Positions 1 to 9,417 of a DNA stretch of 64,000 nt are shown in pieces. Each line of letters begins with the position of its first letter. Positions within the stretch are counted from its first letter, which is position 1. The notes below the pieces were generated by a model. It had not been told where the DNA came from, did no database searches, and saw only the letters and a list, made by a program, of their open reading frames with translations. The stretch comes from Tateyamaria sp. ANG-S1 (GTDB lineage: Bacteria; Pseudomonadota; Alphaproteobacteria; Rhodobacterales; Rhodobacteraceae). The DNA is taken from NCBI RefSeq assembly GCF_000814025.1, contig NZ_JWLL01000006.1:186001-250000 (forward strand), in the 5' to 3' direction. Made by a program: the position numbers and the translations under genes.

Positions 1-200
1 CGCTTTTGCATTCGATGGGTTTCTACCATTTCGATCAGGTTGCAAGCTGGGGCGCGGATGAGGTCGCATGGGTCGACCAGAACCTCGAAGGGTTCAAGGG
101 CCGCGTGACGCGTGATGATTGGGTGGCGCAGGCCAAGATTCTTGCTGCCGGCGGCGACACCGAGTTCTCCAAGAAAGTCGACAAGGGCGGCGTTTATTAA
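1..200 (+). CDS. nuoE: NADH-quinone oxidoreductase subunit E, C-terminal end (partial)
   Basis: Only the last 65 codons are in the window; the open frame runs in from the left edge and stops at a TAA. The residues present do not belong to the thioredoxin-like 2Fe-2S core of NuoE. They match the C-terminal extension that alphaproteobacterial NuoE proteins carry, a helical segment resembling helix-hairpin-helix or H3TH domains (YHFDQVASWGADEVAWVDQ). The identification rests on this extension and on nuoF following 260 bases downstream. NuoE is the 24-kDa subunit that, with NuoF and NuoG, forms the NADH-oxidising arm of complex I on the cytoplasmic side. Confidence 0.85.
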   Translation, partial: LLHSMGFYHFDQVASWGADEVAWVDQNLEGFKGRVTRDDWVAQAKILAAGGDTEFSKKVDKGGVY

Positions 201-203
201 CGC

Positions 204-422
204 ATGTCGGCGCCCCTTGATCCGAAACTGGCCCGTCAGGGCCGTATCGCGGCCCTTGTGATTGCAGGGGCCGCTTTGCTGTCGATCTTCGCGCCGGTGA
301 TTGTGCAGGCCCTTGGCTTGCCCGCCCGGTACGAAATTCTTATTTTATTGTTTGCGCTGGCTGCGTTCATTTGGGCACTGGTGGTGGCCCTCAGGATTTG
401 GCAAAAGAGCCGCGACAACTGA
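204..422 (+). CDS. DUF5337 family small membrane protein in nuo operon
   Basis: A 72-residue protein starting three bases after the nuoE stop, so it is probably translated by coupling. It has a short basic N-terminus and two hydrophobic stretches (about residues 16-37 and 43-64) joined by a short loop, then a charged C-tail, which predicts a two-helix inner-membrane protein. It matches my recollection of DUF5337, a family of unknown function found in Rhodobacteraceae nuo operons. Its place between nuoE and nuoF suggests a complex I assembly or accessory role, but nothing in the sequence shows a reaction. Confidence 0.75.
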   Translation: MSAPLDPKLARQGRIAALVIAGAALLSIFAPVIVQALGLPARYEILILLFALAAFIWALVVALRIWQKSRDN

Positions 423-462
423 CGGCCCCGCGCGCGGGCCGATATGGCAAAGGATAACACCC

Positions 463-1743
463 ATGCTGGCTGACAAGGATCGTATCTTTACCAACCTTTA
501 CGGGATGCACGACCGCACGCTGAAAGGCGCGCAGGCGCGTGGCCATTGGGACGGGACGGACAAGCTGATCCAGAAGGGCCGGGATTGGATTATTCAGGAG
601 ATGAAGGACAGCGGCCTTCGCGGTCGGGGCGGCGCGGGCTTCCCAACAGGCCTCAAGTGGTCCTTCATGCCAAAGGAGTCGGATGGGCGTCCGGCTTACC
701 TCGTTGTAAACGCAGACGAATCCGAACCCGGCACCTGCAAGGACCGCGAGATCATGCGCCACGATCCGCACACGCTGATCGAAGGGTGCCTGATCGCCAG
801 CTTCGCGATGAACGCGCATGCCTGCTACATCTATATTCGCGGCGAATACATCCGTGAGAAGGAAGCGCTGCAGGCGGCCATTGATGAAGCTTATGACGCG
901 GGTCTGGTTGGTCCGAACGCCGCTGGCTCTGGCTGGGATTTCGACATTTACCTGCACCACGGGGCAGGGGCATATATCTGCGGTGAGGAAACCGCGCTGC
1001 TCGAGTCGCTTGAGGGCAAAAAGGGTATGCCGCGGATGAAACCGCCATTCCCGGCGGGTGCGGGTCTGTACGGTTGCCCGACGACTGTTAACAACGTTGA
1101 ATCCATTGCCGTTGTGCCGACGATCTTGCGTCGGGGCGGGTCGTGGTTCTCGTCCTTTGGTCGTGCGAACAACGCGGGCACCAAGCTGTTTGCCATTTCC
1201 GGCCACGTGAACAATCCGTGCGTTGTGGAAGAGGCGATGTCGATCAGCTTCGAAGAGCTGATCGAGAAGCATTGCGGTGGTATCCGCGGCGGCTGGGACA
1301 ACCTCAAGGCCGTGATCCCCGGTGGGTCGTCCGTACCCTGCGTGCGCGGGGAGAAGATGAAAGACGCCATCATGGACTTCGACTATCTGCGGAACGATCT
1401 GCAGTCGGGTCTGGGCACGGCGGCGGTGATCGTGATGGATCAGTCCACCGACATCATCAAGGCGATCTGGCGTCTGTCGAAATTCTACAAGCACGAATCC
1501 TGCGGTCAGTGCACACCCTGCCGCGAAGGCACGGGTTGGATGATGCGCGTGATGGAGCGGCTGGTCCACGGCGAGGCGGAGGTCGAGGAGATCGACATGC
1601 TGCTCGACGTGACCAAGCAGGTTGAGGGTCATACGATCTGTGCGTTGGGTGATGCGGCGGCGTGGCCGATCCAGGGGTTGATCCGGAACTTCCGGGATGA
1701 GATCGAGGACCGGATTGCAGGTAAGCGGATCGCTGCGGAGTGA
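463..1743 (+). CDS. nuoF: NADH-quinone oxidoreductase subunit F
   Basis: A 426-residue NuoF (51-kDa subunit), which binds NADH and FMN and holds the N3 4Fe-4S cluster at the electron entry point of complex I. The glycine-rich FMN/NADH motif [13 protein letters not shown] is at residues 54-66. The cluster ligands are the [12 protein letters not shown] motif (Cys347, Cys350, Cys353) and Cys393 in the VEGHTIC segment. The frame stays open upstream to about 301, overlapping the previous gene, but the ATG at 463 gives the N-terminus expected for the family (MLADKDRIF) and avoids that overlap. The stop overlaps the next start by one base. Confidence 0.97.
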   Translation: MLADKDRIFTNLYGMHDRTLKGAQARGHWDGTDKLIQKGRDWIIQEMKDSGLRGRGGAGFPTGLKWSFMPKESDGRPAYLVVNADESEPGTCKDREIMRHDPHTLIEGCLIASFAMNAHACYIYIRGEYIREKEALQAAIDEAYDAGLVGPNAAGSGWDFDIYLHHGAGAYICGEETALLESLEGKKGMPRMKPPFPAGAGLYGCPTTVNNVESIAVVPTILRRGGSWFSSFGRANNAGTKLFAISGHVNNPCVVEEAMSISFEELIEKHCGGIRGGWDNLKAVIPGGSSVPCVRGEKMKDAIMDFDYLRNDLQSGLGTAAVIVMDQSTDIIKAIWRLSKFYKHESCGQCTPCREGTGWMMRVMERLVHGEAEVEEIDMLLDVTKQVEGHTICALGDAAAWPIQGLIRNFRDEIEDRIAGKRIAAE

Positions 1744-2120
1744 TGCGGTCGATTACGTTTGGAATAGTTGCGTTCGCCGTGAGCACGACCCCGGCTCATG
1801 CAGAGCCTGCGCAATTGGAGGTGGACTTTGGGTCCTTCCCGTCAGGCACGTCCTGTCAAGTACATGGCACGCAGGGTAAGGTATCGCTTCGTGTGGGGCG
1901 CGAGATCGAGTTCAAGGTGCGCGGTGATACCAGCAATGTGTCTTTTACATGCACTCAACCAGATGGTCGTGTTTTCAAGGTTCGCACTGGTTCATTGCTG
2001 CCGCCGGATAGCTTTCGCAAAGTTGCTGTCCAAATAAACCAGGATAATCATGCGCATATCTTTTGGGATCAAGGCGGTTTGCGTCGCAAGACGATCCCCG
2101 GAATTCTGCAATGGCAATGA
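1743..2120 (+). CDS. Secreted protein of unknown function in nuo operon
   Basis: A 125-residue protein whose ATG shares its A with the nuoF TGA; a GTG one codon earlier is also possible. Residues 1-20 form a Sec signal peptide ending in an AHA type cleavage site, so the mature protein should be periplasmic. It has two cysteines (in GTSCQVHG and VSFTCTQPDG) that could form a disulfide, and a beta-rich pattern, but I recognise no domain. The overlap with nuoF and the very short gap to the following gene indicate co-transcription with complex I genes. Function unknown. Confidence 0.65.
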   Translation: MRSITFGIVAFAVSTTPAHAEPAQLEVDFGSFPSGTSCQVHGTQGKVSLRVGREIEFKVRGDTSNVSFTCTQPDGRVFKVRTGSLLPPDSFRKVAVQINQDNHAHIFWDQGGLRRKTIPGILQWQ

Positions 2121-2129
2121 TACTGGTTC

Positions 2130-2573
2130 GTGCACCTCGCTGAATTCAACATCGGCACCCTTAAATATGACTGGGAAGACCCACGCGTCGTGGACTTCCT
2201 GAACAATCTCGACCGTGTCTATGACATCGCGCGCCGCAGCCCTGGCTATGTCTGGCATCTGGAAGGCGACGATATGGAGGCCGCGCAGCTTGATCCGGAC
2301 GGCCCGCTGGGGGGCAATCCGCGCACGGCAAGCACGCTGTCCGTCTGGAAAGACGTCGAAAGCCTGCACGCCTTCACCTTCAACACCGTTCACAAGCAGT
2401 TCTATGACCGCAAGGGCGAATGGTACGATCCGGATCAGGGATTGCGCTTTGTCATGTGGTGGGTGCCTGCAGGGCATATACCCACGATTGAGGAGGCACT
2501 TGACCGCTTCCATCATCTTGAAAACCATGGCAATACGGATCACGCCTTTGGCTGGGATCATGCCCTGACCTGA
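2130..2573 (+). CDS. DUF3291 family protein
   Basis: A 147-residue soluble protein resembling the DUF3291 family (dimeric alpha-beta barrel, related to antibiotic-biosynthesis monooxygenase-like proteins). Typical features are the N-terminal HLAEFNIGTLKYDWEDPRV, the SVWKDVESLHAFTFNTVH segment and the tryptophan-rich MWWVPAGHIPT near the end. The start is a GTG; an in-frame stop lies 12 bases upstream, so no longer start exists, and there is no clear ribosome binding site, which suggests coupling to the preceding gene that ends 10 bases earlier. Its substrate is unknown and it has no established link to complex I. Confidence 0.8.
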   Translation: MHLAEFNIGTLKYDWEDPRVVDFLNNLDRVYDIARRSPGYVWHLEGDDMEAAQLDPDGPLGGNPRTASTLSVWKDVESLHAFTFNTVHKQFYDRKGEWYDPDQGLRFVMWWVPAGHIPTIEEALDRFHHLENHGNTDHAFGWDHALT

Positions 2574-2602
2574 GGCCCTAGACCGGTGTGGAGGAGACCG
2601 CA

Positions 2603-2992
2603 GTGACCAAGACCAAGAGCCGTGCTGAGGCAAATCGCTTGACCGACATGCGCCCGATGCTTTTGACAGGTTTTCTTCTAAGTGCCGCGTTGGTTTTGAC
2701 GGCGTGTTCGGGCGAGCGGCGGTCGGAACGTGTTGCCTTTGACGGTCAGTTTTTCCGCGCCAGTTCCAGCAAGGTCGACAGGCAGCGCGATCAGTTCGAG
2801 ATTACGGTATCGCCGGTCTCGGCCTCGCTTGAGGGCGCGCGCGAGGCGGGGCGGTACGAGGCTATTCGCTATTGCATTACGCAGTTCGGGTCGTCGGACA
2901 TTTCGTGGATCGAAGGGCCCGACGCTGAGGACGGAACGTTGCGCACCAATGGTGACAGGTTGCTGTTGCGCGGCACCTGCACGCCAGCGTGA
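2603..2992 (+). CDS. Putative lipoprotein in nuo operon
   Basis: A 129-residue protein with an N-terminal hydrophobic segment ending in a lipobox (VLTAC), so it should be lipid-anchored in the envelope. I chose the GTG at 2603 because a strong ribosome binding site GGAGGAG lies six bases upstream (2590-2596); an ATG at 2648 would give a more compact signal sequence and is the alternative. The mature part has two further cysteines (IRYCITQFG and LRGTCTPA). No family recognised. It ends before a 122-base gap that carries two hairpins. Confidence 0.6.
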   Translation: MTKTKSRAEANRLTDMRPMLLTGFLLSAALVLTACSGERRSERVAFDGQFFRASSSKVDRQRDQFEITVSPVSASLEGAREAGRYEAIRYCITQFGSSDISWIEGPDAEDGTLRTNGDRLLLRGTCTPA

Positions 2993-3009
2993 TCACAAGC
3001 GCTGATTAA

Positions 3010-3043
3010 GGCGACATTTTGCGATGTAACGGGTTGTGTCGCC
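3010..3043 (+). other. Intercistronic stem-loop in nuo operon
   Basis: Inverted repeat GGCGACA (3010-3016) and TGTCGCC (3037-3043) around a 20-base loop, located just after a lipoprotein gene and about 70 bases before the next gene. There is no T-run after it, so it is not a classical terminator; it may mark an mRNA processing site or simply be a partial attenuator. Confidence 0.4.
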
Positions 3044-3081
3044 CCGTGTTATTGCATAGCACGAACCTGCTTTCCCACATG

Positions 3082-3096
3082 GCATCAATGTGATGC
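3082..3096 (+). other. Small hairpin upstream of DUF5333 gene
   Basis: GCATCA (3082-3087), loop ATG, TGATGC (3091-3096): a perfect six-base stem that ends a few bases before the ribosome binding site (GGTGGAGAG) of the gene starting at 3115. It could influence translation, but a stem this short may also arise by chance. Confidence 0.35.
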
Positions 3097-3114
3097 TCAA
3101 GGTGGAGAGAAAAG

Positions 3115-3513
3115 ATGCGCGCAATGACCATGGCCCTGATCCTTAGCCTGACTGCCGGGATAGCCTCGGCGAAGCCCCATTTGCGGGATGTGCCCGAGAT
3201 TGATGGCACCCTTCTGGCTGTCGGGATCGCGGATGAGATTCGGAAAAACTGCCCTGACATTTCGGCGCGGATGTTGCGCGCCTATACGCTTGTCACCGGG
3301 CTGAAGGATAAGGCCCGCGCGATGGGCTACTCCGACGCCGAGATCGATGCTTATCGCAAGTCGGACGCCGAAAAGAACCGGCTGAAGGGTGCGCGTAAAG
3401 CATATCTTGACGCTGCGGGCGTTACGCCGGGCCAACCCGCCGGCTACTGCGCGCTGGGACGCGCCGAAATTGAAAGAGGCGGCCAGATTGGCGCCCTATT
3501 GAGGATGAACTGA
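3115..3513 (+). CDS. DUF5333 family exported protein
   Basis: A 132-residue protein with a clear Sec signal peptide (residues 1-19, cleavage after ASA) and a mature helical domain containing two cysteines (KNCPD and GYCALG). It matches my memory of DUF5333, a Rhodobacteraceae family found beside nuoG. A good ribosome binding site (GGTGGAGAG) precedes the ATG. It ends three bases before nuoG, so the two are surely co-transcribed. A periplasmic protein in this operon cannot contact the peripheral arm; any link to complex I would be through the membrane arm or through assembly. Function unknown. Confidence 0.75.
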   Translation: MRAMTMALILSLTAGIASAKPHLRDVPEIDGTLLAVGIADEIRKNCPDISARMLRAYTLVTGLKDKARAMGYSDAEIDAYRKSDAEKNRLKGARKAYLDAAGVTPGQPAGYCALGRAEIERGGQIGALLRMN

Positions 3514-3516
3514 CGC

Positions 3517-5535
3517 ATGAGTGACCTTCGCAAGATCATCATCGACGGTAACGAGGTCGAGGTCGACGGGGCTATGACCCTGATCCAAGCCTGTGAAGAG
3601 GCGGGGATCGAGATCCCGCGTTTCTGCTATCACGAGCGTCTGTCGATCGCGGGCAACTGCCGGATGTGTCTTGTGGAAGTGGTGGGTGGCCCGCCGAAGC
3701 CTGCGGCGTCCTGTGCCATGCAGGTGCGCGATTTGCGCCCTGGTCCCGAGGGCCAGCCGCCTGTCGTGAAAACGAACTCGCCCATGGTCAAGAAGGCCCG
3801 CGAAGGGGTTATGGAGTTCCTGCTGATCAACCACCCGCTGGATTGCCCGATCTGCGATCAGGGCGGCGAATGCGACCTGCAGGACCAGGCCATGGCTTAT
3901 GGCGTTGACTTCTCCCGCTTCCGCGAGCCGAAGCGCGCCGTCGACGATCTGGATCTCGGGCCGCTGGTCGAGACCCACATGACCCGCTGTATTTCCTGCA
4001 CCCGCTGCGTCCGCTTCACGACCGAGGTCGCGGGCATCACGCAGATGGGTCAGACGGGGCGTGGTGAGGACAGCGAGATTACTTCCTACCTTGGCGAAAC
4101 GCTCGATTCGAATCTGCAAGGCAACATCATCGACCTGTGCCCTGTGGGCGCGCTGGTGTCGAAGCCATATGCATTTACCGCGCGGCCTTGGGAGCTGACC
4201 AAGACCGAGAGTGTGGACGTGATGGATGCGCTTGGGTCTTCTATCCGTGTGGATACGAAAGGGCGCGAGGTGATGCGCTTCTTGCCCTTGAACCATGATG
4301 GCACAAACGAGGAATGGATTTCGGACAAGACCCGCTTTGTCTGGGACGGACTGCGTCGGCAACGTCTGGACAAGCCGTACGTCCGTGAGAATGGCAAGCT
4401 GCGGCCTGCGTCTTGGGGCGAGGCCCTCGGCAAGGCATCTGAGGCGATCAAGGGCGCGTCGTCGCTGGCCGGTTTGGTCGGGGATCTGGCGCCGGTCGAG
4501 GCGGCTTACGCGCTGAAAGAGCTCATCGAAGGGCAGGGCGGCATTGTTGAATGCCGGACCGATGGGGCCAAGCTGCCGTCGGGCAACCGCGCAGCTTATG
4601 TCGGTACCGCAGCCATCGAGGATATCGAAACCGCCGAGGCCATCATGCTGATCGGCACCAATCCGCGTCTGGAAGCGCCGGTGCTGAATGCGCGCATTCG
4701 CAAGGCTTGGGCCCGTGGCGCGAACGTGGGTGTGATCGGCGAGATGCCTGATCTGACCTATGAGGCGAACCATATCGGGACCGAAGCCACGATCATCAAC
4801 GAGTTGTTGAAGCGTGACCATTCCGCGGTGCAGGAGAAGCCGTCGATCATCATCGTTGGTATGGGCGCGCTGACCCGTGGTGACGGTGCTGCGATTCTGG
4901 CGGGTGCGCAGGCGCTGGCCGAAAGCACAAAGTCCGGCCTGATGATCCTGCACACGGCGGCAGGTCGTGTGGGTGCGATGGATGTTGGCGCGACCAACCC
5001 GGATACCATGGCTGCTGTCGAGAAGGCCGATGTGATCTATAACCTCGGCGCGGATGAGGTCGAGATCGATGACGGTGCATTTGTCATCTATCAGGGCAGC
5101 CACGGGGACCGTGGTGCGCACCGGGCGGACGTGATCCTGCCGGGCGCTGCTTACACCGAAGAGGGTGGGCTGTTCGTGAACACCGAAGGACGTCCGCAAC
5201 TGGCCCAACGCGCGAGTTTTGCGCCCGGTGAGGCCAAGGAAAACTGGGCGATCCTGCGCGCGCTGTCGGGCGAGATGGAGGCGACATTGCCCTATGACAG
5301 TCTGGCCGCGCTGCGCCAGAAGCTGGTCAAGGACCACCCGCATCTGGGTGATATTGATGTCGTGGCCGAAAACACAGGCGACGCACTTGAAGCAGGTAAG
5401 GTTGAAGGCGGTGTGCTGACCTCGACCGTTAATGATTTCTATCTGACCAATCCAATTGCCCGCGCCAGCCAACTGATGGCGGAACTCAGCGCGAATGCGA
5501 AGGCACGCCAATCTCAAGCTATGGCAGCAGAATGA
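3517..5535 (+). CDS. nuoG: NADH-quinone oxidoreductase subunit G
   Basis: A 672-residue NuoG (75-kDa subunit), a normal length for alphaproteobacteria. It carries an N-terminal 2Fe-2S ferredoxin domain (Cys37, Cys48, Cys51, Cys66), the His-Cys N5 cluster motif [14 protein letters not shown] (His106, Cys110, Cys113, Cys119) and the N4-type 4Fe-4S ligands Cys158, Cys161, Cys164 and Cys208. The rest is a molybdopterin-oxidoreductase-like domain without cofactor function. The extra N7 cluster seen in some bacteria is not apparent. It passes electrons from NuoF toward the NuoI clusters. Its TGA overlaps the next start by four bases (ATGA). Confidence 0.97.
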   Translation: MSDLRKIIIDGNEVEVDGAMTLIQACEEAGIEIPRFCYHERLSIAGNCRMCLVEVVGGPPKPAASCAMQVRDLRPGPEGQPPVVKTNSPMVKKAREGVMEFLLINHPLDCPICDQGGECDLQDQAMAYGVDFSRFREPKRAVDDLDLGPLVETHMTRCISCTRCVRFTTEVAGITQMGQTGRGEDSEITSYLGETLDSNLQGNIIDLCPVGALVSKPYAFTARPWELTKTESVDVMDALGSSIRVDTKGREVMRFLPLNHDGTNEEWISDKTRFVWDGLRRQRLDKPYVRENGKLRPASWGEALGKASEAIKGASSLAGLVGDLAPVEAAYALKELIEGQGGIVECRTDGAKLPSGNRAAYVGTAAIEDIETAEAIMLIGTNPRLEAPVLNARIRKAWARGANVGVIGEMPDLTYEANHIGTEATIINELLKRDHSAVQEKPSIIIVGMGALTRGDGAAILAGAQALAESTKSGLMILHTAAGRVGAMDVGATNPDTMAAVEKADVIYNLGADEVEIDDGAFVIYQGSHGDRGAHRADVILPGAAYTEEGGLFVNTEGRPQLAQRASFAPGEAKENWAILRALSGEMEATLPYDSLAALRQKLVKDHPHLGDIDVVAENTGDALEAGKVEGGVLTSTVNDFYLTNPIARASQLMAELSANAKARQSQAMAAE

Positions 5536-5912
5536 TTTATCGCGAAACTACTCAAGCGCTGGCCTTGGGTGCGGTGCTCACCCTGTCGGCCTGCGCGTCG
5601 CAGGTGATGGAAGGCTATGTCGGCAAGTCCATCACCGAACCGATGCTGGATTATGGCCAGCCCGCGGCGGTGTTTGACCTGCCGGATGGCCGCCGCGCTT
5701 TTCAGTGGTCGATCAGTTCGTGGGGGTCTGTGCCTATTGTCAGCACCGACACGCGAACTTCGGGCGGCGTTGGTGACTGGGCGGACGTTACCAGGACGCG
5801 GACCATCAGCATCCCGGTCGAGGAGACCTGCCTTTACACGCTCTATGGCGTGCCACGGGGCAACGACTGGATCGTGACCGGGTATCGGCAACCGTCGCTG
5901 GACTGCGAATGA
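5532..5912 (+). CDS. Putative lipoprotein in nuo operon
   Basis: A 126-residue protein whose start overlaps the nuoG stop (ATGA). Residues 1-21 form a lipoprotein signal with lipobox LSAC. The mature sequence contains [16 protein letters not shown] and later a [16 protein letters not shown] segment, a pattern I associate with small outer-membrane-type lipoproteins of the BamE/SmpA-like fold, but this is only an impression. Its coupling to nuoG and the similar gene just after suggest a pair of envelope lipoproteins carried with complex I. Function unknown. Confidence 0.65.
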   Translation: MIYRETTQALALGAVLTLSACASQVMEGYVGKSITEPMLDYGQPAAVFDLPDGRRAFQWSISSWGSVPIVSTDTRTSGGVGDWADVTRTRTISIPVEETCLYTLYGVPRGNDWIVTGYRQPSLDCE

Positions 5913-6289
5913 AGCCTGCCTGGATCATAACGGCGCTGCCGCTTGCGGCGTGCGAGCCTGTGCCAACGGCTGAGCGCTTCATCCCTGACTATCGGGGGGT
6001 GGAGACGCAGCTTTTGGCGGATGATCTGGTGCAGTTTGACGTTGAAATGACCAACGCCATCACGACGCGCGACGTCGAGGATTATGCCGAATGTGCAGCC
6101 GCCGGATACACGCTGATCCGGGGCTGGGGCTTTGCGCGTCATTTGCGCACAAATGTATACGAAGAGGCTGGCGTGTGGAAAGCAGATGCTGTTTACACCA
6201 TTTCGCCAGCCCTCCCGCGTGGCATACGGACCATCGACGCTGAAGTCGTGGCTGCTGCCTGCGCGGAGAGGGGAATACCGACGGTGTGA
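5909..6289 (+). CDS. Putative lipoprotein in nuo operon
   Basis: A 126-residue protein starting within the stop of the previous lipoprotein gene (ATGA overlap). The signal is very short ([15 protein letters not shown]), with the lipobox cysteine at residue 15. The mature part is mixed alpha/beta, with cysteines in YAECAAAGY and VAAACAERG. No domain recognised. It ends six bases before nuoH. Two consecutive overlapping lipoprotein genes between nuoG and nuoH are a distinctive feature of this operon, but the role cannot be read from sequence. Confidence 0.65.
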   Translation: MKPAWIITALPLAACEPVPTAERFIPDYRGVETQLLADDLVQFDVEMTNAITTRDVEDYAECAAAGYTLIRGWGFARHLRTNVYEEAGVWKADAVYTISPALPRGIRTIDAEVVAAACAERGIPTV

Positions 6290-6295
6290 GGGCTG

Positions 6296-7333
6296 ATGGC
6301 TGATTTCTTTACCACTCCTGGCGGCATCGCCGTCCTAGTTCTGGCCCAGGTGCTGGCCGTCGTGGCGTTTGTCATGATCTCGCTCCTGTTCCTGGTCTAC
6401 GGCGACCGCAAGATCTGGGCGGCTGTCCAGTTGCGTCGTGGTCCTAACGTGGTTGGAGCGTACGGCCTGCTTCAGACCGTTGCGGATGCGCTGAAATACG
6501 TCGTGAAAGAGGTTGTCGTGCCTGCGGGTGCGGACAAGACCTTATTTATGCTGGCGCCTATGACCAGCTTCGTACTGGCGATGGTGGCGTGGGCGGTGAT
6601 CCCGTTCAACGACGGCTGGGTGCTGTCGGATATCAACGTCGCGATCCTCTATGTCTTCGCGATCTCATCGCTTGAGGTGTATGGCGTCATCATCGGCGGC
6701 TGGGCGTCGAACTCGAAATATCCGTTCTTGGGTTCGTTGCGGTCGGCGGCGCAGATGATTTCCTATGAGGTCAGCATCGGCCTGATCATCATCGGTGTGA
6801 TCCTGTCCACCGGGTCGCTGAATTTCGGGGCTATCGTGAACGCGCAGGACACCGGTTACGGCTTCTTTGGCTGGTACTGGCTGCCGCATCTGCCCATGGT
6901 GTTCCTGTTCTTTATCAGCGCCTTGGCCGAGACGAACCGGCCACCGTTTGACTTGCCTGAAGCGGAATCAGAACTCGTCGCGGGCTACCAGGTCGAATAC
7001 TCCTCCACCCCGTTCCTGCTGTTCATGGCTGGTGAATACATCGCCATCTTCCTGATGTGCGCGCTGATGTCGCTGCTGTTCTTCGGTGGCTGGCTGTCGC
7101 CCATCCCCGGCCTGCCAGACGGCGTGCTGTGGATGGTGGCGAAGATGGCGTTCTTCTTCTTCCTCTTCGCCATGGTGAAGGCGATCACGCCCCGCTACCG
7201 CTATGACCAGTTGATGCGCTTGGGCTGGAAAGTGTTCCTGCCGTTCAGCCTGGTCTGGGTCGTGTTCGTGGCCTTTGCCGCCAAGTTTGACTGGTTCTGG
7301 GGCATCTATGCCCGCTGGGCCGTGGGGGGCTGA
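6296..7333 (+). CDS. nuoH: NADH-quinone oxidoreductase subunit H
   Basis: A 345-residue, highly hydrophobic NuoH (ND1 homologue), the membrane subunit that forms the quinone-binding cavity and connects the peripheral arm to the proton-pumping arm. The conserved acidic loop [20 protein letters not shown], just after the TNRP motif, is diagnostic. Eight or so membrane helices are expected and the hydrophobic pattern agrees. It begins six bases after a lipoprotein stop and ends one base before a 64-residue ORF. Confidence 0.97.
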   Translation: MADFFTTPGGIAVLVLAQVLAVVAFVMISLLFLVYGDRKIWAAVQLRRGPNVVGAYGLLQTVADALKYVVKEVVVPAGADKTLFMLAPMTSFVLAMVAWAVIPFNDGWVLSDINVAILYVFAISSLEVYGVIIGGWASNSKYPFLGSLRSAAQMISYEVSIGLIIIGVILSTGSLNFGAIVNAQDTGYGFFGWYWLPHLPMVFLFFISALAETNRPPFDLPEAESELVAGYQVEYSSTPFLLFMAGEYIAIFLMCALMSLLFFGGWLSPIPGLPDGVLWMVAKMAFFFFLFAMVKAITPRYRYDQLMRLGWKVFLPFSLVWVVFVAFAAKFDWFWGIYARWAVGG

Positions 7334-7334
7334 T

Positions 7335-7529
7335 ATGGGATTGGCCACCGCCATCAACGAAGCGCCTGAACGGCATCTGGACGATCTGGTGTCCTACCTG
7401 TCGTCCGAGTTTGCCATCGGCACTTTGGACAGTGAAAAGACCTTTGAACAGGCTGATCAGGGAGAGGTCGTCTCGGCCCTGAAAGCTTGGGCGTATATGC
7501 ACCTTAACGACGCAACACAGGGAGACTAG
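7335..7529 (+). CDS. Small protein of unknown function between nuoH and nuoI
   Basis: A 64-residue acidic soluble protein starting at an ATG one base after the nuoH stop and ending two bases before the nuoI ATG. There is no signal peptide or membrane segment. The sequence is helical and acidic ([20 protein letters not shown]). The frame opens further upstream inside nuoH, but a start there would be an overlap of about 60 bases. The tight packing supports it being a real gene rather than noise. I do not recognise a family. Confidence 0.55.
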   Translation: MGLATAINEAPERHLDDLVSYLSSEFAIGTLDSEKTFEQADQGEVVSALKAWAYMHLNDATQGD

Positions 7530-7531
7530 CA

Positions 7532-8026
7532 ATGACGCAGATCGACTACGGCCGCGCCGCCAAATACTTCCTGCTTCAGGATTTCTGGGTCGGTATGAAG
7601 CTGGGGCTGAAGTACTTCTTTGCCCCCAAAGCAACGGTGAACTACCCGCATGAAAAGGGGCCCTTGTCCCCACGCTTCCGGGGCGAGCATGCGCTGCGCC
7701 GTTACCCCAATGGCGAAGAGCGCTGCATTGCCTGCAAGCTGTGCGAGGCAATTTGTCCCGCGCAGGCCATCACCATCGATGCGGAGCCGCGCGAGGATGG
7801 CAGCCGCCGCACCACCCGCTATGACATCGACATGACCAAGTGCATCTATTGCGGCTTCTGTCAGGAAGCCTGCCCGGTGGATGCCATTGTCGAGGGACCG
7901 AATTTTGAATTCGCCACCGAGACGCGGGAAGAGCTTTTCTACGACAAGGAAAAGCTGCTGGAGAACGGCGAGCGGTGGGAAGCCGAGATCGCACGCAACC
8001 TGGAACTGGATGCCCCTTACAGATGA
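7532..8026 (+). CDS. nuoI: NADH-quinone oxidoreductase subunit I
   Basis: A 164-residue NuoI (TYKY homologue), the 8Fe ferredoxin-type subunit that relays electrons to cluster N2. Two 4Fe-4S motifs are intact: Cys65, Cys68, Cys71, Cys75 ([11 protein letters not shown]) and Cys104, Cys107, Cys110, Cys114 ([11 protein letters not shown]). The N-terminal amphipathic helix (residues about 8-32) that anchors it to the membrane arm is present. A ribosome binding site (GGGAGA) precedes the ATG. The stop overlaps the next start (ATGA). Confidence 0.97.
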   Translation: MTQIDYGRAAKYFLLQDFWVGMKLGLKYFFAPKATVNYPHEKGPLSPRFRGEHALRRYPNGEERCIACKLCEAICPAQAITIDAEPREDGSRRTTRYDIDMTKCIYCGFCQEACPVDAIVEGPNFEFATETREELFYDKEKLLENGERWEAEIARNLELDAPYR

Positions 8027-8406
8027 GCCTTGATACCGCATATGAGCGTGGCAAGGCGCTGTCCGAGCAGGTGAACCCGGGCATGGAAGATGCCCTGGCA
8101 GCCCGCTATGACGCGCTGGTGCCGGGCTTGTCGCGCATGGTCGTGGAGGTGCCTTATGGCACCTTCTACACGCGCGGTGTCGTGGACGAAAAGACGCGGC
8201 TGTTGGCGACGATTGCTGCCTTGGCCGCGTTGGGCGGGCACACCCGCCCGCAGTTGAAGGTCAACATTGCCAACGCCCGCGCTGTGGGTGCTAGTCGCGA
8301 GGAAGTGTGTGAGATCATCTACCAGATGACCCTCTATGGCGGCTTCCCGGCCATGATCAATGCGATGAATGCCGCCATCGAGGTGTTTGAGGCCGAAGAT
8401 GAGTGA
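8023..8406 (+). CDS. Carboxymuconolactone decarboxylase (AhpD-fold) family protein
   Basis: A 127-residue protein of the carboxymuconolactone decarboxylase / AhpD fold, seen in the segment [22 protein letters not shown] and the following [18 protein letters not shown]. Some members are gamma-CMD enzymes and others are CxxC peroxidase partners. Here the CxxC pair of AhpD is missing and only one cysteine remains, so a thiol peroxidase role is unlikely. It starts within the nuoI stop (ATGA) and overlaps the next CMD gene by eight bases, so it is translated as part of the complex I operon. Confidence 0.8.
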   Translation: MSLDTAYERGKALSEQVNPGMEDALAARYDALVPGLSRMVVEVPYGTFYTRGVVDEKTRLLATIAALAALGGHTRPQLKVNIANARAVGASREEVCEIIYQMTLYGGFPAMINAMNAAIEVFEAEDE

Positions 8407-8818
8407 CGACAAGAACCCCTTTGCTGCGATGATCGCCCAGATGCACGAAATGACGAAGGCGTTTCCGCATATGGCTGCGTTCGATCCATCCAAGGGGTTT
8501 GATCCCAAGATGTTCGAAGCGCTGTGGCCAACCATGCCCAAGGATCTGATGGAGACGTGGTTCGGCAACACGTTCAATGAGAACGGGCTCGATGCCAAGA
8601 CAAGGCTGCTGATCACGCTTGCCGGTCTGACCATGCAGGGCGCGCAGGCCGACACGGCCATTCGCCAGACCGTGCGCCACGCGCGTGAGGCGGGCGCGAC
8701 GGACCAACAGATTTCCGAGACCCTGGGCATGATGGCGATGTTCGCCGGGGTGCCCGCCATGACCCGCGCCATGGGATTGGCGCAGGAGGTCATGGGTGAC
8801 GACGAGGACGAGACATGA
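8399..8818 (+). CDS. Carboxymuconolactone decarboxylase (AhpD-fold) family protein
   Basis: A second, divergent AhpD-fold protein of 139 residues directly after the first, with the family core [19 protein letters not shown] and a helical tail. It has no cysteines at all, so redox chemistry through a CxxC is excluded. The start at 8399 overlaps the previous gene by eight bases and the stop overlaps nuoJ (ATGA), which ties both CMD genes to nuoI and nuoJ expression. The pair may form a heteromer, since members of this fold usually assemble as trimers or hexamers; this is inference. Confidence 0.8.
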   Translation: MSDDKNPFAAMIAQMHEMTKAFPHMAAFDPSKGFDPKMFEALWPTMPKDLMETWFGNTFNENGLDAKTRLLITLAGLTMQGAQADTAIRQTVRHAREAGATDQQISETLGMMAMFAGVPAMTRAMGLAQEVMGDDEDET

Positions 8819-9417
8819 CTGTATTTGCCTTCTACCTGTTCGCGGTCAGCGTGATCGCCGGGGGCCTGTTCACTGTGATCAGCCGCAACCCGGTGCACTC
8901 GGTCCTGTGGCTGATCCTGGCGTTTCTGAGTGCTGCGGGTCTGTTCGTGCTCTTGGGTGCCGAGTTCGTGGCGATGCTGCTGATCATCGTCTACGTGGGC
9001 GCGGTCGCGGTGCTGTTCCTCTTCGTGGTGATGATGCTGGACGTGGATTTTGCCGAGCTGAAGGCGGAGATGGCGAAGTATATGCCGCTGGCACTTCTGA
9101 TTGGTGTCGTGATCCTGATGCAGTTCGTGATGGCCTTTGGCGCTTGGGAATCGAATGCGGCCGCGGAAGGGTTGCGCGCGCAGGTGACGCCGATGGATCG
9201 ACATAATACCGAAGCGTTGGGGATGATCCTCTATGATCAGTACTTCCTGCTGTTCCAGCTGTCGGGGCTGATCCTGTTGGTCGCGATGGTGGGGGCCATT
9301 GTCTTGACCCTGCGCCACCGCTCGGATGTAAAGCGTCAGGATGTGGTGGCCCAGATGATGCGCGACCCGGCCACGGCGATGGAGCTGAAGGACGTCAAAC
9401 CGGGGCAGGGGCTCTGA
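8815..9417 (+). CDS. nuoJ: NADH-quinone oxidoreductase subunit J
   Basis: A 200-residue NuoJ (ND6 homologue), a five-helix membrane subunit near the quinone site whose helix 3 shapes the proton pathway. The conserved [20 protein letters not shown] segment (about residues 52-71), including the pi-bulge region, is intact. It starts inside the stop of the second CMD gene and its TGA shares a base with the ATG of the next ORF, which begins in a palindromic element. Confidence 0.96.
   Translation: MTVFAFYLFAVSVIAGGLFTVISRNPVHSVLWLILAFLSAAGLFVLLGAEFVAMLLIIVYVGAVAVLFLFVVMMLDVDFAELKAEMAKYMPLALLIGVVILMQFVMAFGAWESNAAAEGLRAQVTPMDRHNTEALGMILYDQYFLLFQLSGLILLVAMVGAIVLTLRHRSDVKRQDVVAQMMRDPATAMELKDVKPGQGL

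Noticed and set aside
301-462. Extension of the nuoF frame upstream of its ATG
   Set aside because: It overlaps the DUF5337 gene and encodes a sequence unlike any NuoF N-terminus; ATG 463 matches the family start.
3496-5517. A 673-codon open frame on the minus strand opposite nuoG
   Set aside because: It lies exactly opposite a well-supported gene, is rich in Arg, His and Gln without any domain pattern, and is explained by GC-rich third codon positions. Similar long antisense frames opposite nuoF, nuoL, rnj, purF and dnaB were rejected for the same reason.
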